Origin: Pseudonocardia oceani
GTDB taxonomy: Bacteria > Actinomycetota > Actinomycetes > Mycobacteriales > Pseudonocardiaceae
DNA: 64,000 nucleotides
Direction of reading: 5' to 3'
Assembly (NCBI RefSeq): GCF_019263585.2
Contig: NZ_JADQDF010000001.1
Coordinates: 3,906,001-3,970,000, forward strand
In this document: positions 18,207-26,748 of the stretch, piece after piece
Layout: each line of letters starts with the position of its first letter
How positions within the stretch are numbered: position 1 is the stretch's first letter
Notes under the pieces: model-generated
Told to the model about the DNA's origin: nothing
Database searches by the model: none
The model's input: only the letters and a program-made list of their open reading frames with translations
Position numbers and translations under genes: made by a program

Positions 18207-19210
18207 TCGAGTCCGCGATCCCCGACCACCTCCTCACCCCGCGGACCCGCCACCGCCGCGTCCCCGACGACTACGCGCCGCCCTACCCGTCCTACGTGGC
18301 GCGCTCCGCGACGTCGGTGCGCCAGGTCGTCATGGCCTACCTGGGCCTGCAGCACGACGGCGACGCCCCGCCGCCCGGGCTGCTGGCCCCGCTCGACGCG
18401 GCGCTGGCCGCCGCCGACGGGCCCGGGCACCACGACCGCGCGCGGGGCGACGGCGAGACCGTGACCATCGCCTACTGGGCCGACCCGGAGCGCTTCGACC
18501 GCTGGTGGGACGCGCACCGCGGCTCCTGGCTGGGCGACGGCGTCCGCGACGGGCACGGGCGCTGGGCCGAGGTCCTGCGCCCCACCGTCGAGGAGCACGA
18601 GACGCTGTTCTCCTCGACCGGGCGCCCCGAGGGCGTCGCGGTGCTGGCCGAGGGGCTGTCCGGTGAGGTGCGGGAGCACGGCTACTGGGGCGGCATGCGC
18701 GACCGCATCCCGCTCTCGCAGACCGACGCGATGGCCCCGGTCGGGGAGCCCGTCGTCGAGCGCGACGGCGGACGCGTGCGGGTCCGCCCGCAGCAGGCCG
18801 CCTGCCTCATCCGCTCGGGCCAGGACTGGACCGACACCGACGGTGCCGAGCGGGCGATGTACCTCGAGGAGGTCGAGCCGGTGCTGCGGGCGGGCATGGA
18901 CTTCCTGCGCGACGAGGGGAGCGCGGTCGGCTGCCGCACCAACCGCTACCTCACCGTCGTCGAGGACGGCCGGCCCGTCGACCGCACCTTCGGCATGAGC
19001 TGGTGGCGCAGCCTCGACGCGCTGGAGCGCTGGTCGGAGTCGCACCCGACGCACGTCGCGATCTTCGGCGCGGCGATGAGGTACCCGTCGACGACGGGCC
19101 CCTCGGCGCGTCTGCGGCTCTACCACGAGGTGTCGGTCGCCGCCGCCGACGAGCAGTACTTCGAGTACGTCGACTGCCGCCCGGGAACGGGGTTGTCCGG
19201 CAACGGCTAG
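18203..19210 (+). CDS. oxd: Haem-containing aldoxime dehydratase
   Basis: A 335-residue protein with the pattern of Oxd haem enzymes that dehydrate aldoximes (for example phenylacetaldoxime) to nitriles. Characteristic segments include YWGGMRDRIP, the SGQDWTDT stretch, DEGSAVGCRTNRY, FGMSWWRSLDALERWSESHPTH and the C-terminal LYHEV. His284 in HPTHVAIFG and His308 in LYHEV are the best candidates for the haem ligand and catalytic His, respectively; this assignment comes from family pattern, not alignment. The GTG start overlaps the nitrilase stop, giving tight coupling. Control is likely by the divergent AraC protein. Confidence 0.88.
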   Translation: MIESAIPDHLLTPRTRHRRVPDDYAPPYPSYVARSATSVRQVVMAYLGLQHDGDAPPPGLLAPLDAALAAADGPGHHDRARGDGETVTIAYWADPERFDRWWDAHRGSWLGDGVRDGHGRWAEVLRPTVEEHETLFSSTGRPEGVAVLAEGLSGEVREHGYWGGMRDRIPLSQTDAMAPVGEPVVERDGGRVRVRPQQAACLIRSGQDWTDTDGAERAMYLEEVEPVLRAGMDFLRDEGSAVGCRTNRYLTVVEDGRPVDRTFGMSWWRSLDALERWSESHPTHVAIFGAAMRYPSTTGPSARLRLYHEVSVAAADEQYFEYVDCRPGTGLSGNG

Positions 19211-19219
19211 ATTCGGGGT

Positions 19220-20500
19220 GTGCTGCATCGAACGACCCTGCCCAACGGGCTGCGGGTCCTGCTCGTCCCCGATCCCGCCACCCCCGTCGTCGGCGTCGCC
19301 GTGCACGTCGACGTCGGGTTCCGGTCCGAGCCGCAGGGCCGCACCGGGTTCGCGCACCTGTTCGAGCACCTCATGTTCCAGGGCAGCGAGAGCCTGGAGA
19401 AGCTCGCGCACTTCCGGCACGTGCAGAGCTCGGGCGGGGTGTTCAACGGCTCGACCCACCAGGACTACACCGACTACTTCGAGGTGCTGCCCGCCGCGGC
19501 GCTGGAGCGGGCGCTGTTCCTGGAGGCCGACCGCCTGCGCGCGCCCCTGCTCACGGCCGAGAACCTGCGCAACCAGGTCGACGTCGTGAAGGAGGAGATC
19601 CGCCTCAACGTCCTCAACCGGCCCTACGGCGGCTTCCCCTGGATCCTGCTGCCGCCGGTCCTCGACGACACCTTCCCCAACGCGCACAACGGCTACGGCG
19701 ACTTCTCCGAGCTGGAGCAGGCCTCCCTCGACGACGCCGCCGCGTTCTTCGACACCTACTACGCGCCGGGCAACGCGCAGGTCACCGTCGCCGGGTTCAT
19801 CGACGTCGACGAGACGCTCGCGCTGGTGGAGAAGCACTTCGGCGACATCCCCACCCGCCCGACCCCGGTGCGCCCGAGCTTCGCCGAGCCGGTTCCCGGC
19901 GCCGAGCGGCGCCAGATCGTCCCCGACGCCCACGCGCCGCTGCCCGCGCTCGCGATGGGCTTCCGGCTGCCCGACCCGGGCGCCGACCTCGACGGCTACC
20001 TCGCGCACATGCTGCTGGCGTCGGTGCTCGGCGACGGCGAGGCCGCGCGCCTGCAGCGCCGGCTCGTGCACTCCGACGGGATCGTCACCGACGTCTCCGC
20101 CTCCGCCGGGCTCATGGGCTCGCTCGACGCCCGTGACCCCGACACGTTCACCGTCACCGCGGTGCACCCGGCCGCGGTCGACCCCGACCGCGTGCTCGGC
20201 GCCGTCGACGAGGAGCTGGAGAAGCTGGCCGCGCAGGGCCCGAGCATCGACGAGCTGGCCCGCCAGGTCGCGCGCTGGTCGGCCGGTGCGCACCAGGAGA
20301 ACGACCGCGTCATGTACCGCATGCTCGGCCTCGGGGCGCGCGAGCTGCTCTACGGCCGCGCCGAGATCACCGACGAGCTGCCCGGGCGCCTCGCCGCCGT
20401 CACCCCCGACCAGGTGCGGGACGCCGCGGCGTCCCTGCGCGGGGCCGGGCGGGGCGTGCTGCTGGTGGAGCCGGCCGCCTTCCAGGAGGAGAGCGCATGA
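19220..20500 (+). CDS. M16-family zinc peptidase, catalytic subunit
   Basis: A 426-residue M16B-type peptidase. The inverted zinc motif HLFEH is at residues 46-50, in the sequence TGFAHLFEHLMFQG, and a downstream Glu in the RNQVDVVKEEIRLNV segment would complete the site. The N-terminal LPNGLRVLLVPD opening is typical of the mitochondrial-processing-peptidase-like fold. The next gene overlaps by 4 bp and encodes an M16 protein without the zinc motif, so the two probably form a heterodimer. GTG is the start 9 bp after the Oxd stop. Confidence 0.92.
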   Translation: MLHRTTLPNGLRVLLVPDPATPVVGVAVHVDVGFRSEPQGRTGFAHLFEHLMFQGSESLEKLAHFRHVQSSGGVFNGSTHQDYTDYFEVLPAAALERALFLEADRLRAPLLTAENLRNQVDVVKEEIRLNVLNRPYGGFPWILLPPVLDDTFPNAHNGYGDFSELEQASLDDAAAFFDTYYAPGNAQVTVAGFIDVDETLALVEKHFGDIPTRPTPVRPSFAEPVPGAERRQIVPDAHAPLPALAMGFRLPDPGADLDGYLAHMLLASVLGDGEAARLQRRLVHSDGIVTDVSASAGLMGSLDARDPDTFTVTAVHPAAVDPDRVLGAVDEELEKLAAQGPSIDELARQVARWSAGAHQENDRVMYRMLGLGARELLYGRAEITDELPGRLAAVTPDQVRDAAASLRGAGRGVLLVEPAAFQEESA

Positions 20501-21867
20501 CCACCGCGACCCACCGCTCCGCGGAGCAGATCGGCCGCACGCCGGCCGGTCCGCGGCCGCTGCCGGCGCTCGGCGTCACGCGGGAGGTGCCGCTGCCCGA
20601 CGTCACCGGTACGACGCTGGCCAACGGCCTGCGCGTGCTCGTCGCGCGCCGCGCCAGCGTCCCGATGGTGGAGCTGCGCCTGCGCGTCCCGTTCGCCGAC
20701 CCGGCGCCCGGCGGCGGGCACCCCGCGATCGCGGAGCTGCTGTCGGAGACCCTGCTGACGGCCACCGCCACGCGCGACCGCGTCGCCATCGACGACGAGC
20801 TGGCCGCCGTCGGCGCCGACCTCGGCGCGAGCGTCGACCCGGAGCGCCTGCTGGTCGCGGGCTCCGGCCTCGCCGACGGGCTGGCGACCATCCTCGACGT
20901 GCTGGCCGACGTCCTCACCGGCGCCACCCACCCCGACCACGAGGTGGCACGCGAGCGGGAGCGGCTCGTCGAGCGGATCGCGGTGGCCCGCGCGCAGCCG
21001 CGCACGATCGCCCGCGAGGCGCTGCAGCGCGTCCGCTTCGGCACGCACCCGATCACGGCCGAGATGCCCACCGCCGAGGCGGTCACCGCGGTCACGGCGG
21101 AGCAGGTGCGGGCCACGCACGCGGCGTCGCTGGTGCCGCGGGGGTCGACGCTCACGCTCGTCGGCGACGTCGACCCGGCCGCCGCCGTCGCGGCCGTCGA
21201 CAAGGCGCTGGGGTCCTGGACCTCCGACCGCGCCGCGCTCGAGCTCTCCGCGCCGCCGTACCCGGCGCCCGGCGACCTGGTGCTGGTGCACCGGCCGGGG
21301 TCGGTGCAGTCGCAGCTGCGGCTCTCCGGTCCCGCCGTGCCGCGCGACGACCCCGCCTACGCCGCCCTGCAGCTGGCCAACCTGGTGTTCGGCGGATACT
21401 TCTCCTCGCGCTGGATGGAGAACATCCGCGAGGACAAGGGCTACACCTACGGCGCGCACTCGGGGGCGGAGTTCATCCCCGGCGGCGCGGTCCTGGGCAT
21501 CGACACCGACGTGGCCAGCGACGTCACCGCGGCCGCGCTGCTGGAGACCCGCTACGAGCTGGGCCGGCTCTCCGCGGTGCCGCCCACGGCCGAGGAGATC
21601 GACGCGGCCCGCAGCTACGCCGTCGGCTCGCTGCTGATCTCGCTCGACAACCAGGGCGGCCTCGCGTCGACGATCGCCGGGCTGGCGTCGGTCGGGCTCG
21701 ACCTCGACTGGCTGCGGGCGCATCCCGCGCGGCTGCACGCCGTCACCGCCGACGACGTGGCGGAGGCGGCGCTGCGGTTCTTCGCGCCGTCCGGCTTCTC
21801 GGGCGTGGTCGTCGGGGACGCCGACGTCATCGGCCGGGGCGTGCGGGCGCTGGGTGGAATCGCGTGA
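20497..21867 (+). CDS. M16-family peptidase-like subunit lacking the zinc motif
   Basis: A 456-residue M16 homologue. At the place of HxxEH it reads HPAIAELLSE, so zinc binding and catalysis are lost. The C-terminal half keeps the substrate-binding segment FSSRWMENIREDKGYTYGAHSG, which in active pairs supplies an Arg/Tyr site. This division (one catalytic, one substrate-binding subunit) is known for heterodimeric M16 peptidases. It starts within the stop of the catalytic subunit (ATGA) and its own stop overlaps nudC (GTGA), so the three genes are coupled. Confidence 0.88.
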   Translation: MTTATHRSAEQIGRTPAGPRPLPALGVTREVPLPDVTGTTLANGLRVLVARRASVPMVELRLRVPFADPAPGGGHPAIAELLSETLLTATATRDRVAIDDELAAVGADLGASVDPERLLVAGSGLADGLATILDVLADVLTGATHPDHEVARERERLVERIAVARAQPRTIAREALQRVRFGTHPITAEMPTAEAVTAVTAEQVRATHAASLVPRGSTLTLVGDVDPAAAVAAVDKALGSWTSDRAALELSAPPYPAPGDLVLVHRPGSVQSQLRLSGPAVPRDDPAYAALQLANLVFGGYFSSRWMENIREDKGYTYGAHSGAEFIPGGAVLGIDTDVASDVTAAALLETRYELGRLSAVPPTAEEIDAARSYAVGSLLISLDNQGGLASTIAGLASVGLDLDWLRAHPARLHAVTADDVAEAALRFFAPSGFSGVVVGDADVIGRGVRALGGIA

Positions 21868-22847
21868 ACTTCGACCTGCTCGGCGAGCCCGTCCTGTCCC
21901 GCTCCGCCGTCGACCGCGACGAGCCGCTGCGCACCGACACCGCCCGTCAGGTGGCGGGGTGGGCGTCGGCGCAGCTCGTCGTCGTCGACGCGGAGGGGCG
22001 CACCCCCGTCGTCTGGGACACCGAGCCGGACGCCGGCTTCCGCGTCGGCGACGCCGGGAGCTGGGACGTCGGCGGCGGCGCCCGGCTGAAGACCCGCGGC
22101 ACGACCGGTGAGGTCCCGCCGCCCGAGGCGGTGCTGCTCGGTGAGCGCGACGGCGTCGCGTACTGGGGGGTGCGCGGCAAGCCCGACCTGGTGGCGGGCG
22201 ACGACCCGAGCGAGTGGGCCGACCTGCGCATGACCGGGGCCGTGCTCGACGCCCTCGGCGCGGGCCTGTTCACCACCGCGGTCGCCGCGCTGAACTGGCA
22301 CGACACCGCGCGCTTCTGCTCGCGCGACGGCTCCCCGACCCACCCGGCCAACGCGGGCTGGCACCGGCACTGCGAGGCCGCCGGGCACGAGGAGTACCCC
22401 CGCACCGACCCCGCCGTCATCTGCCTGGTGCACGACGGCGGCACCGGACCCGACGCGCGGGTGCTGCTCGCGCGCCAGCCGGTGTGGCCGGCGCGGCGCT
22501 ACTCGGTGCTGGCCGGGTTCGTCGAGGCGGGGGAGTCGCTGGAGGCGTGCGTGCTCCGGGAGATCCACGAGGAGGTCGGCGCCGCCGTCTCCGACGTCCG
22601 GTACCTGGGCAGCCAGTCGTGGCCGTTCCCGCGGAGCCTGATGGTCGGCTTCCACGCCGTCGCCGACCCCTCGGTCGCCCTGGTGCCGGCCGACGGCGAG
22701 ATCGCCGAGGCGTTCTGGGCCACGCGGGCCGACGTCCGCGCGGCGCTGGGGGAGGGCGACTGGTCGGCCACCGGCGAGGCCCCCTTCCTCCTTCCCGGCA
22801 GCGTCAGCATCGCCCGCAGCATGATCGAGGCCTGGGCCGCGCTCTAA
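21864..22847 (+). CDS. nudC: NADH pyrophosphatase (NudC-type Nudix hydrolase) with degenerate zinc site
   Basis: A 327-residue Nudix protein. The box GFVEAGESLEACVLREIHEEVG (its first Gly at residue 218, last Gly near 239) has the REIHEE catalytic core and is followed by SQSWPFPRS, the NudC-specific signature (usually SQPWPFP). NudC hydrolyses NAD(H) to NMN(H) plus AMP and can decap NAD-RNA. The zinc ribbon between the domains is degenerate: the expected two CxxC pairs read CSRD (C152) and C170-EAAGHEE. In mycobacteria nudC also sits next to uvrD2 (recalled synteny). Confidence 0.9.
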   Translation: MNFDLLGEPVLSRSAVDRDEPLRTDTARQVAGWASAQLVVVDAEGRTPVVWDTEPDAGFRVGDAGSWDVGGGARLKTRGTTGEVPPPEAVLLGERDGVAYWGVRGKPDLVAGDDPSEWADLRMTGAVLDALGAGLFTTAVAALNWHDTARFCSRDGSPTHPANAGWHRHCEAAGHEEYPRTDPAVICLVHDGGTGPDARVLLARQPVWPARRYSVLAGFVEAGESLEACVLREIHEEVGAAVSDVRYLGSQSWPFPRSLMVGFHAVADPSVALVPADGEIAEAFWATRADVRAALGEGDWSATGEAPFLLPGSVSIARSMIEAWAAL

Positions 22848-22852
22848 CATCC

Positions 22853-22926
22853 GGCTCGCACACAGGTTGCAGGGCCGGCACACAGGTCCGGACCTGTGTG
22901 CGACCCCCCGGAGGTGTGTGCGAGCC
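22853..22926. repeat. Nested palindrome built from GCTCGCACACAGG arms, upstream element
   Basis: The outer arms GGCTCGCACACA (22853-22864) and TGTGTGCGAGCC (22915-22926) enclose a loopless 24-bp palindrome, GCACACAGGTCC (22878-22889) with its complement (22890-22901). It lies between nudC and the AbiEi/DUF559-like gene. A close relative lies at 23925-23996 on the other side of that gene. Confidence 0.92.
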
Positions 22927-23011
22927 GCCGGGTTGTCCACATCGTGCGGCGGTCGTCCCCAGGAATCCCGCGTCCCTGTCGCCGCAGCTCCGGGGCGCCG
23001 AGCATGTCGGC

Positions 23012-23920
23012 ATGACGTCCACGGCGCCCGCGGTGCACCTCCGGAGCGGTCTGCGGGCCGCCGGGTACTCCGACGACGAGGTCCGCCAGCGCGTCCGGGC
23101 GGGGGAGTTGGGCGTCGTCCGGCGCGGCGCGTACGTCGACGGGGCGCTGCCCGACGACCACGGCGAGCGGCACCTCACCGCGGTGCGGGCGGCGTCGGAG
23201 CAGCTGTGCGCCGACGCCGTGTTCAGCCACGCCTCGGCGGCCCTCCTGCACGGCTGGCCGGTCTGGGGCCTGCCGCTCGGGGCGGTGCACGCCACGCGGT
23301 CGCGGCGCACCGGCGGCCGGGTCGACGCGGCCGTGCACGTCCACGCGGCCCGGCTGCGCGACGACGAGGTCGCGCTGCTCGACGGCGTCCTGGTCACCGA
23401 CGCGCCGCGGACCGTCGCCGACATCGCGCGCACGGCTCCGGTCACCCAGGCCGTGGTCGTGGCCGACGCCGCTCTGGCGAGCGGCGAAGTCGACGCCGAG
23501 TCGCTGGCGCGGGCGATCGCGCGGCAGAAGGGGTGGCCGGGCGCGCCGCGGGCCCGGCGCGTCCTCGCGTTCGCCGACGGGCGCAGCGGCAGCGTCGGCG
23601 AGTCCCGCAGCCGCGTCGCGATCGCGATGGCCGGACTGCCGGCGCCCGAGCTGCAGCACGAGTTCGTCGACCGGTGCGGTGCGCACGTCGGCACCGTCGA
23701 CTTCTGGTGGCCGCGCAAGCGCGTCGTCGGGGAGTTCGACGGGCTCGTCAAGTACGGGCGCCTCGTACCGCCCGGCTGGACAGCCGCCGACGTCGTGGTG
23801 GCGGAGAAGGCCCGCGAGGACGCCCTGCGCGATCTCGACCTGCGCGTCCTGCGCTGGCTCTGGAGCGACCTGGCCGACTTCCGGGCCACGGCCGCGCGCC
23901 TGCGCGAACGCCTCTCCTGA
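23012..23920 (+). CDS. AbiEi-like antitoxin domain with C-terminal DUF559/Vsr-like endonuclease fold
   Basis: A 302-residue protein of a type common and multi-copy in actinomycetes. An N-terminal winged-helix-like segment ([30 protein letters not shown]) matches AbiEi-type antitoxin domains; [15 protein letters not shown] is a family hallmark. The C-terminal part ([37 protein letters not shown]) has the D-x(n)-ExD / K-rich pattern of DUF559 (Vsr-like) nucleases. No partner toxin gene is adjacent. It is bracketed on both sides by near-identical nested palindromes, which suggests the unit may be mobile or selected together with the repeats. Function unproven. Confidence 0.72.
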   Translation: MTSTAPAVHLRSGLRAAGYSDDEVRQRVRAGELGVVRRGAYVDGALPDDHGERHLTAVRAASEQLCADAVFSHASAALLHGWPVWGLPLGAVHATRSRRTGGRVDAAVHVHAARLRDDEVALLDGVLVTDAPRTVADIARTAPVTQAVVVADAALASGEVDAESLARAIARQKGWPGAPRARRVLAFADGRSGSVGESRSRVAIAMAGLPAPELQHEFVDRCGAHVGTVDFWWPRKRVVGEFDGLVKYGRLVPPGWTAADVVVAEKAREDALRDLDLRVLRWLWSDLADFRATAARLRERLS

Positions 23921-23924
23921 CCCG

Positions 23925-23996
23925 GCTCGCACACAGGCTACGGGGCTCGCACACAGGGCAGAACCTGTGTGCGAGCCCCGGGAGGTGTGTGCGAGC
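23925..23996. repeat. Nested palindrome built from GCTCGCACACAGG arms, downstream element
   Basis: The outer arms GCTCGCACACA (23925-23935) and TGTGTGCGAGC (23986-23996) enclose an inner stem of 17 perfect base pairs (23941-23957 with 23964-23980) and a 6-nt loop. It fills the gap between the convergent AbiEi/DUF559-like gene and the mycoredoxin gene and abuts the mycoredoxin stop codon. Confidence 0.93.
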
Positions 23997-24236
23997 TCAG
24001 GCGGCGAGCTTCGCCTTCACCTGCGCCAGGCTCGGGTTCGTCGCCGTGGTCTCGTCCGGGAACAGGATCACCGGGACGGTCTGGTTGCCGCCGTTCACGC
24101 CCTCCACGAACCGGGCCGCATCGGCGTTGCGCTCGATGTCGATCTCCGTGTACGGGATGCCGGCCTGGTCGAGCTGCAGCTTGAGGCGCCGGCAGTAGCC
24201 GCACCACGTCGTCGAGTACATCGTCACCTGGGACAT
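23997..24236 (-). CDS. mrx1: Mycoredoxin / glutaredoxin-like protein
   Basis: A 79-residue thioredoxin-fold protein with the redox motif CGYC at residues 12-15, the cis-Pro loop NQTVPVIL and a C-terminal helix ending AQVKAKLAA. These match mycoredoxin-1, which reduces mycothiol mixed disulfides, including the arsenate-mycothiol adduct. The location next to uvrD2 and near whiB7 is the mycobacterial arrangement (recalled). Divergent from uvrD2 by 51 bp. It can in principle serve the arsenate-mycothiol transferase found at 40757. Confidence 0.88.
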   Translation of the reverse strand: MSQVTMYSTTWCGYCRRLKLQLDQAGIPYTEIDIERNADAARFVEGVNGGNQTVPVILFPDETTATNPSLAQVKAKLAA

Positions 24237-24287
24237 GTCCTCCTCAACCGTGCGGCGGGCGCACCTCTTCCCGGGGCGGGTGCCAGG

Positions 24288-26330
24288 ATGGACCCCGTGC
24301 GTGATTCGGGTCTGGACGACGAGCAGCGGGCCGCGGTCACCGCCCCCCGGGGTCCCGTCTGCGTCCTGGCGGGCGCGGGCACCGGCAAGACCCGCACCAT
24401 CACCCGCCGCATCGCCCACCTGGTGAGCACGGGGCACGTCGCGCCGGGGCAGGTCCTCGCGGTGACGTTCACGGCGCGCGCCGCGGGGGAGATGCGCACC
24501 CGGCTGCGGAGCCTGGGCGTGTCCGGCGTGCAGGCCCGCACGTTCCACGCCGCGAGCCTGCGCCAGCTGCGCTACTTCTGGCCGCGCGTCGTCGGCGGCG
24601 ACCAGTGGCAGATCCTCGAGGGCAAGCTGCGGATCGTCGGGCAGGCCGCCGCGCGGCTCAAGGTCGGCACCGACGCCGCCTCGCTGCGCGACTTCGCCGG
24701 CGAGATCGAGTGGGCCAAGGCCTCGCTCATCACCCCGGGCGACTACGCCGCCGAGGTGGCCGAGCGCAGCCGCGACATCCCCGGCCCGGCCGAGCAGGTC
24801 GCGGCCGTCTACGCCGGCTACGAGGCGCTGAAGAACCGCGCCGAGCTGCTCGACTTCGACGACCTGCTGCTGCACACCGCCGCCGCGCTGGAGGAGAACG
24901 CGGACGTGGCGGAGGAGTTCCGCGACCGCTACCGCTGCTTCGTCGTCGACGAGTACCAGGACGTCACCGCGCTGCAGCAGCGCGTCCTCGACGCCTGGCT
25001 GGGCGACCGCGACGACCTCACCGTCGTCGGCGACGCCAACCAGACGATCTACACCTTCGCCGGCGCCACCCCGAAGCACCTGCTCGACTTCCCGCGCCGC
25101 TTCCCCGAGGCCGTCGTCGTGCGGCTGCAGCGCGACTACCGCTCCACCCCGCAGGTCGTGGCGTGCGCCAACACGCTGATCGGCGCCGCCCGCGGCCGCG
25201 CGGCCGGCAGCCGGCTCGCGCTGATCGGCCAGCTCCCGCCCGGCCCGGAGCCCGACTTCACCGAGTACGACGACGAGCCCGCCGAGGCCGCCGCCGTGGC
25301 CGCGCAGATCCGCCGCCTCGTCGAGGAGGAGGGCGTGCAGGCCGGCGAGGTGGCCGTCCTGTTCCGGATCAACGCGCAGTCCGAGGCGTACGAGCAGGCG
25401 CTGACGGCGGCGGGCGTCCCGTTCCAGGTGCGCGGCGGCGAGCGGTTCTTCTCCCGGCCCGAGGTGCGCAAGGCGATGAGCGTGCTGCGGATGGCGAGCG
25501 GGCGCACCGACCCGCTGGTCGACGCCGTGCGCGACGTGCTGGCTCCGGTCGGGCTGTCGGCCGAGCCGCCCGGCGGTGCGGCGCAGCGGGCGCAGTGGGA
25601 GTCGCTGCTGGCGATCGTCGAGCTGGCCGAGCAGCTCGTCGCCGACGAGCCCGACGCCGACGTGCGCCGCTTCTGCGCCGAGCTCGACATCCGCGCCGAC
25701 GCCGCGCACCCGCCCGCCGTGCAGGGCGTCACGCTGGCGTCACTGCACGCGGCGAAGGGCCTGGAGTGGGACGTCGTGTTCCTCGTCGGCCTGGCCGACG
25801 GCACGCTCCCGATCCAGCACGCCGACGGCGACGAGGCCGCGATCGAGGAGGAGCGCCGCCTGCTCTACGTCGGCGTGACGCGCGCCCGGCGCCGCCTCGC
25901 GCTGTCCTGGGCCCTGTCGCGCCAGCCCGGCGGGGCCCGCAAGCGCCGCCGCAGCCGCTTCCTCCACGGCCTCATCCCCGACGCGCACCCGGCCTCGCGC
26001 ATCGCCGCGCCGACCGCGGCGGGCCACAAGCCGCGCTGCCGCGTGTGCGGGTCGCCGCTGCTCGGCGTCGACGCGCTGAAGATGCGGCGCTGCTCCGACT
26101 GCCCGTCCGACGTGGACACCGAGCTCCTCGACCGCCTGCGCGGCTGGCGGGCCGAGGAGGCGCGCGAGCAGCAGGTGCCGGCCTACGTGGTGTTCACCGA
26201 CGCGACCCTCACGGCCATCGCCGAGCACCGCCCCGCCGACAGCGCCGCGCTGGTGTCGATCCCCGGCATCGGCGCCCGCAAGCTCGACCGCTACGGGCCC
26301 GCCGTCCTCGCGCTGGTCAGCGACCTCTGA
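24288..26330 (+). CDS. uvrD2: DNA helicase UvrD2 (SF1A with zinc-binding linker and HRDC)
   Basis: A 680-residue 3'-5' helicase. The Walker A GAGTGKT is at about residues 29-35, Walker B in CFVVDEYQD, the HAAKGLEW motif follows, and motif VI is [11 protein letters not shown]. After the motor come four cysteines (584, 587, 602, 605; CRVC and CSDC) that form the zinc module, then an HRDC domain over the last ~60 residues. This layout is diagnostic of mycobacterial-type UvrD2. ATG 24288 starts 8 codons before the first conserved residue block. It diverges from the mycoredoxin gene and precedes whiB7. Confidence 0.95.
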   Translation: MDPVRDSGLDDEQRAAVTAPRGPVCVLAGAGTGKTRTITRRIAHLVSTGHVAPGQVLAVTFTARAAGEMRTRLRSLGVSGVQARTFHAASLRQLRYFWPRVVGGDQWQILEGKLRIVGQAAARLKVGTDAASLRDFAGEIEWAKASLITPGDYAAEVAERSRDIPGPAEQVAAVYAGYEALKNRAELLDFDDLLLHTAAALEENADVAEEFRDRYRCFVVDEYQDVTALQQRVLDAWLGDRDDLTVVGDANQTIYTFAGATPKHLLDFPRRFPEAVVVRLQRDYRSTPQVVACANTLIGAARGRAAGSRLALIGQLPPGPEPDFTEYDDEPAEAAAVAAQIRRLVEEEGVQAGEVAVLFRINAQSEAYEQALTAAGVPFQVRGGERFFSRPEVRKAMSVLRMASGRTDPLVDAVRDVLAPVGLSAEPPGGAAQRAQWESLLAIVELAEQLVADEPDADVRRFCAELDIRADAAHPPAVQGVTLASLHAAKGLEWDVVFLVGLADGTLPIQHADGDEAAIEEERRLLYVGVTRARRRLALSWALSRQPGGARKRRRSRFLHGLIPDAHPASRIAAPTAAGHKPRCRVCGSPLLGVDALKMRRCSDCPSDVDTELLDRLRGWRAEEAREQQVPAYVVFTDATLTAIAEHRPADSAALVSIPGIGARKLDRYGPAVLALVSDL

Positions 26331-26371
26331 ACCCGGCGTCCGGGGAGCTCCGGGCTCCGTCGGAGAAAGTT

Positions 26372-26413
26372 TCCGTAAATAGGTTGCCCACGCCGACGGG
26401 GTATCCCTAACGT
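26372..26413 (+). promoter_or_regulatory. whiB7 promoter with A/T-rich WhiB7-type box
   Basis: TTGCCC (26384-26389) and TAACGT (26408-26413) are separated by 18 bp and fit a SigA-type promoter. Directly upstream of the -35 is the A/T-rich stretch TCCGTAAATAGG, the position at which WhiB7 contacts DNA through its AT-hook, as known for the family. This predicts positive autoregulation. The stretch is strikingly A/T-rich against this genome. Confidence 0.7.
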
Positions 26414-26475
26414 ATCTCCCCGACGGACTGCACCGGCCCGTCCCGCCACGACCGTCCACTGAGGAGGTGCCCACG

Positions 26476-26655
26476 ATGATCACGATGACGACCACCCTCG
26501 TCCCGGTTCACGGCACCCGTCTGTGGACCGAGCCCGGCTTCGCGCAGGCGTCCGCGTACATCCGCGGGCGCAAGCCGCGTCCGGCCGTGGTCACGGTCGC
26601 GGGGATCGACGACGACAACAGCACAAGTGTGTCCGCGGTGAGGTGTCGCAGGTAG
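26476..26655 (+). CDS. whiB7 leader upstream ORF, 59 codons
   Basis: A short ORF inside the whiB7 leader, with a strong Shine-Dalgarno GAGGAGG (26461-26467) 8 bp before the ATG. The peptide opens MITMTTTLVPVHGTRLW, has a basic centre (YIRGRKPRP) and ends RCRR. No family is recognised. Its probable function is to be translated, not to act as a protein: the last codons (26631-26638) contain the sequence that can pair with the downstream terminator, and its stop lies in the loop of a separate hairpin (26637-26670). Translation of upstream ORFs is known to control whiB7/wblC in mycobacteria and Streptomyces. Confidence 0.7.
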   Translation: MITMTTTLVPVHGTRLWTEPGFAQASAYIRGRKPRPAVVTVAGIDDDNSTSVSAVRCRR

Positions 26656-26720
26656 ACGCCGACACTCACCGGCAGCAGTCGAAGCCGCGGACCCCACAGG
26701 GTTCGCGGCTTCTTTGTTTT
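26631..26720 (+). terminator. whiB7 leader attenuator: intrinsic terminator with competing antiterminator
   Basis: A 14-bp stem (26681-26694 with 26699-26712, one G-U pair, loop CACA) followed by TTTGTTTT (26713-26720) is a strong intrinsic terminator, 29 bp before the whiB7 start. GTCCGCGG (26631-26638), inside the last uORF codons, is exactly complementary to CCGCGGAC (26685-26692) in the terminator's 5' arm, so the two pairings exclude each other. A third hairpin (26637-26670) spans the uORF stop. A ribosome finishing the uORF would mask the antiterminator strand and allow termination; a stalled or absent ribosome would free it. This is the inferred mechanism. Confidence 0.85.
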
Positions 26721-26748
26721 CCCGGTTCGAGTATCTGGAGGTAGTGCG

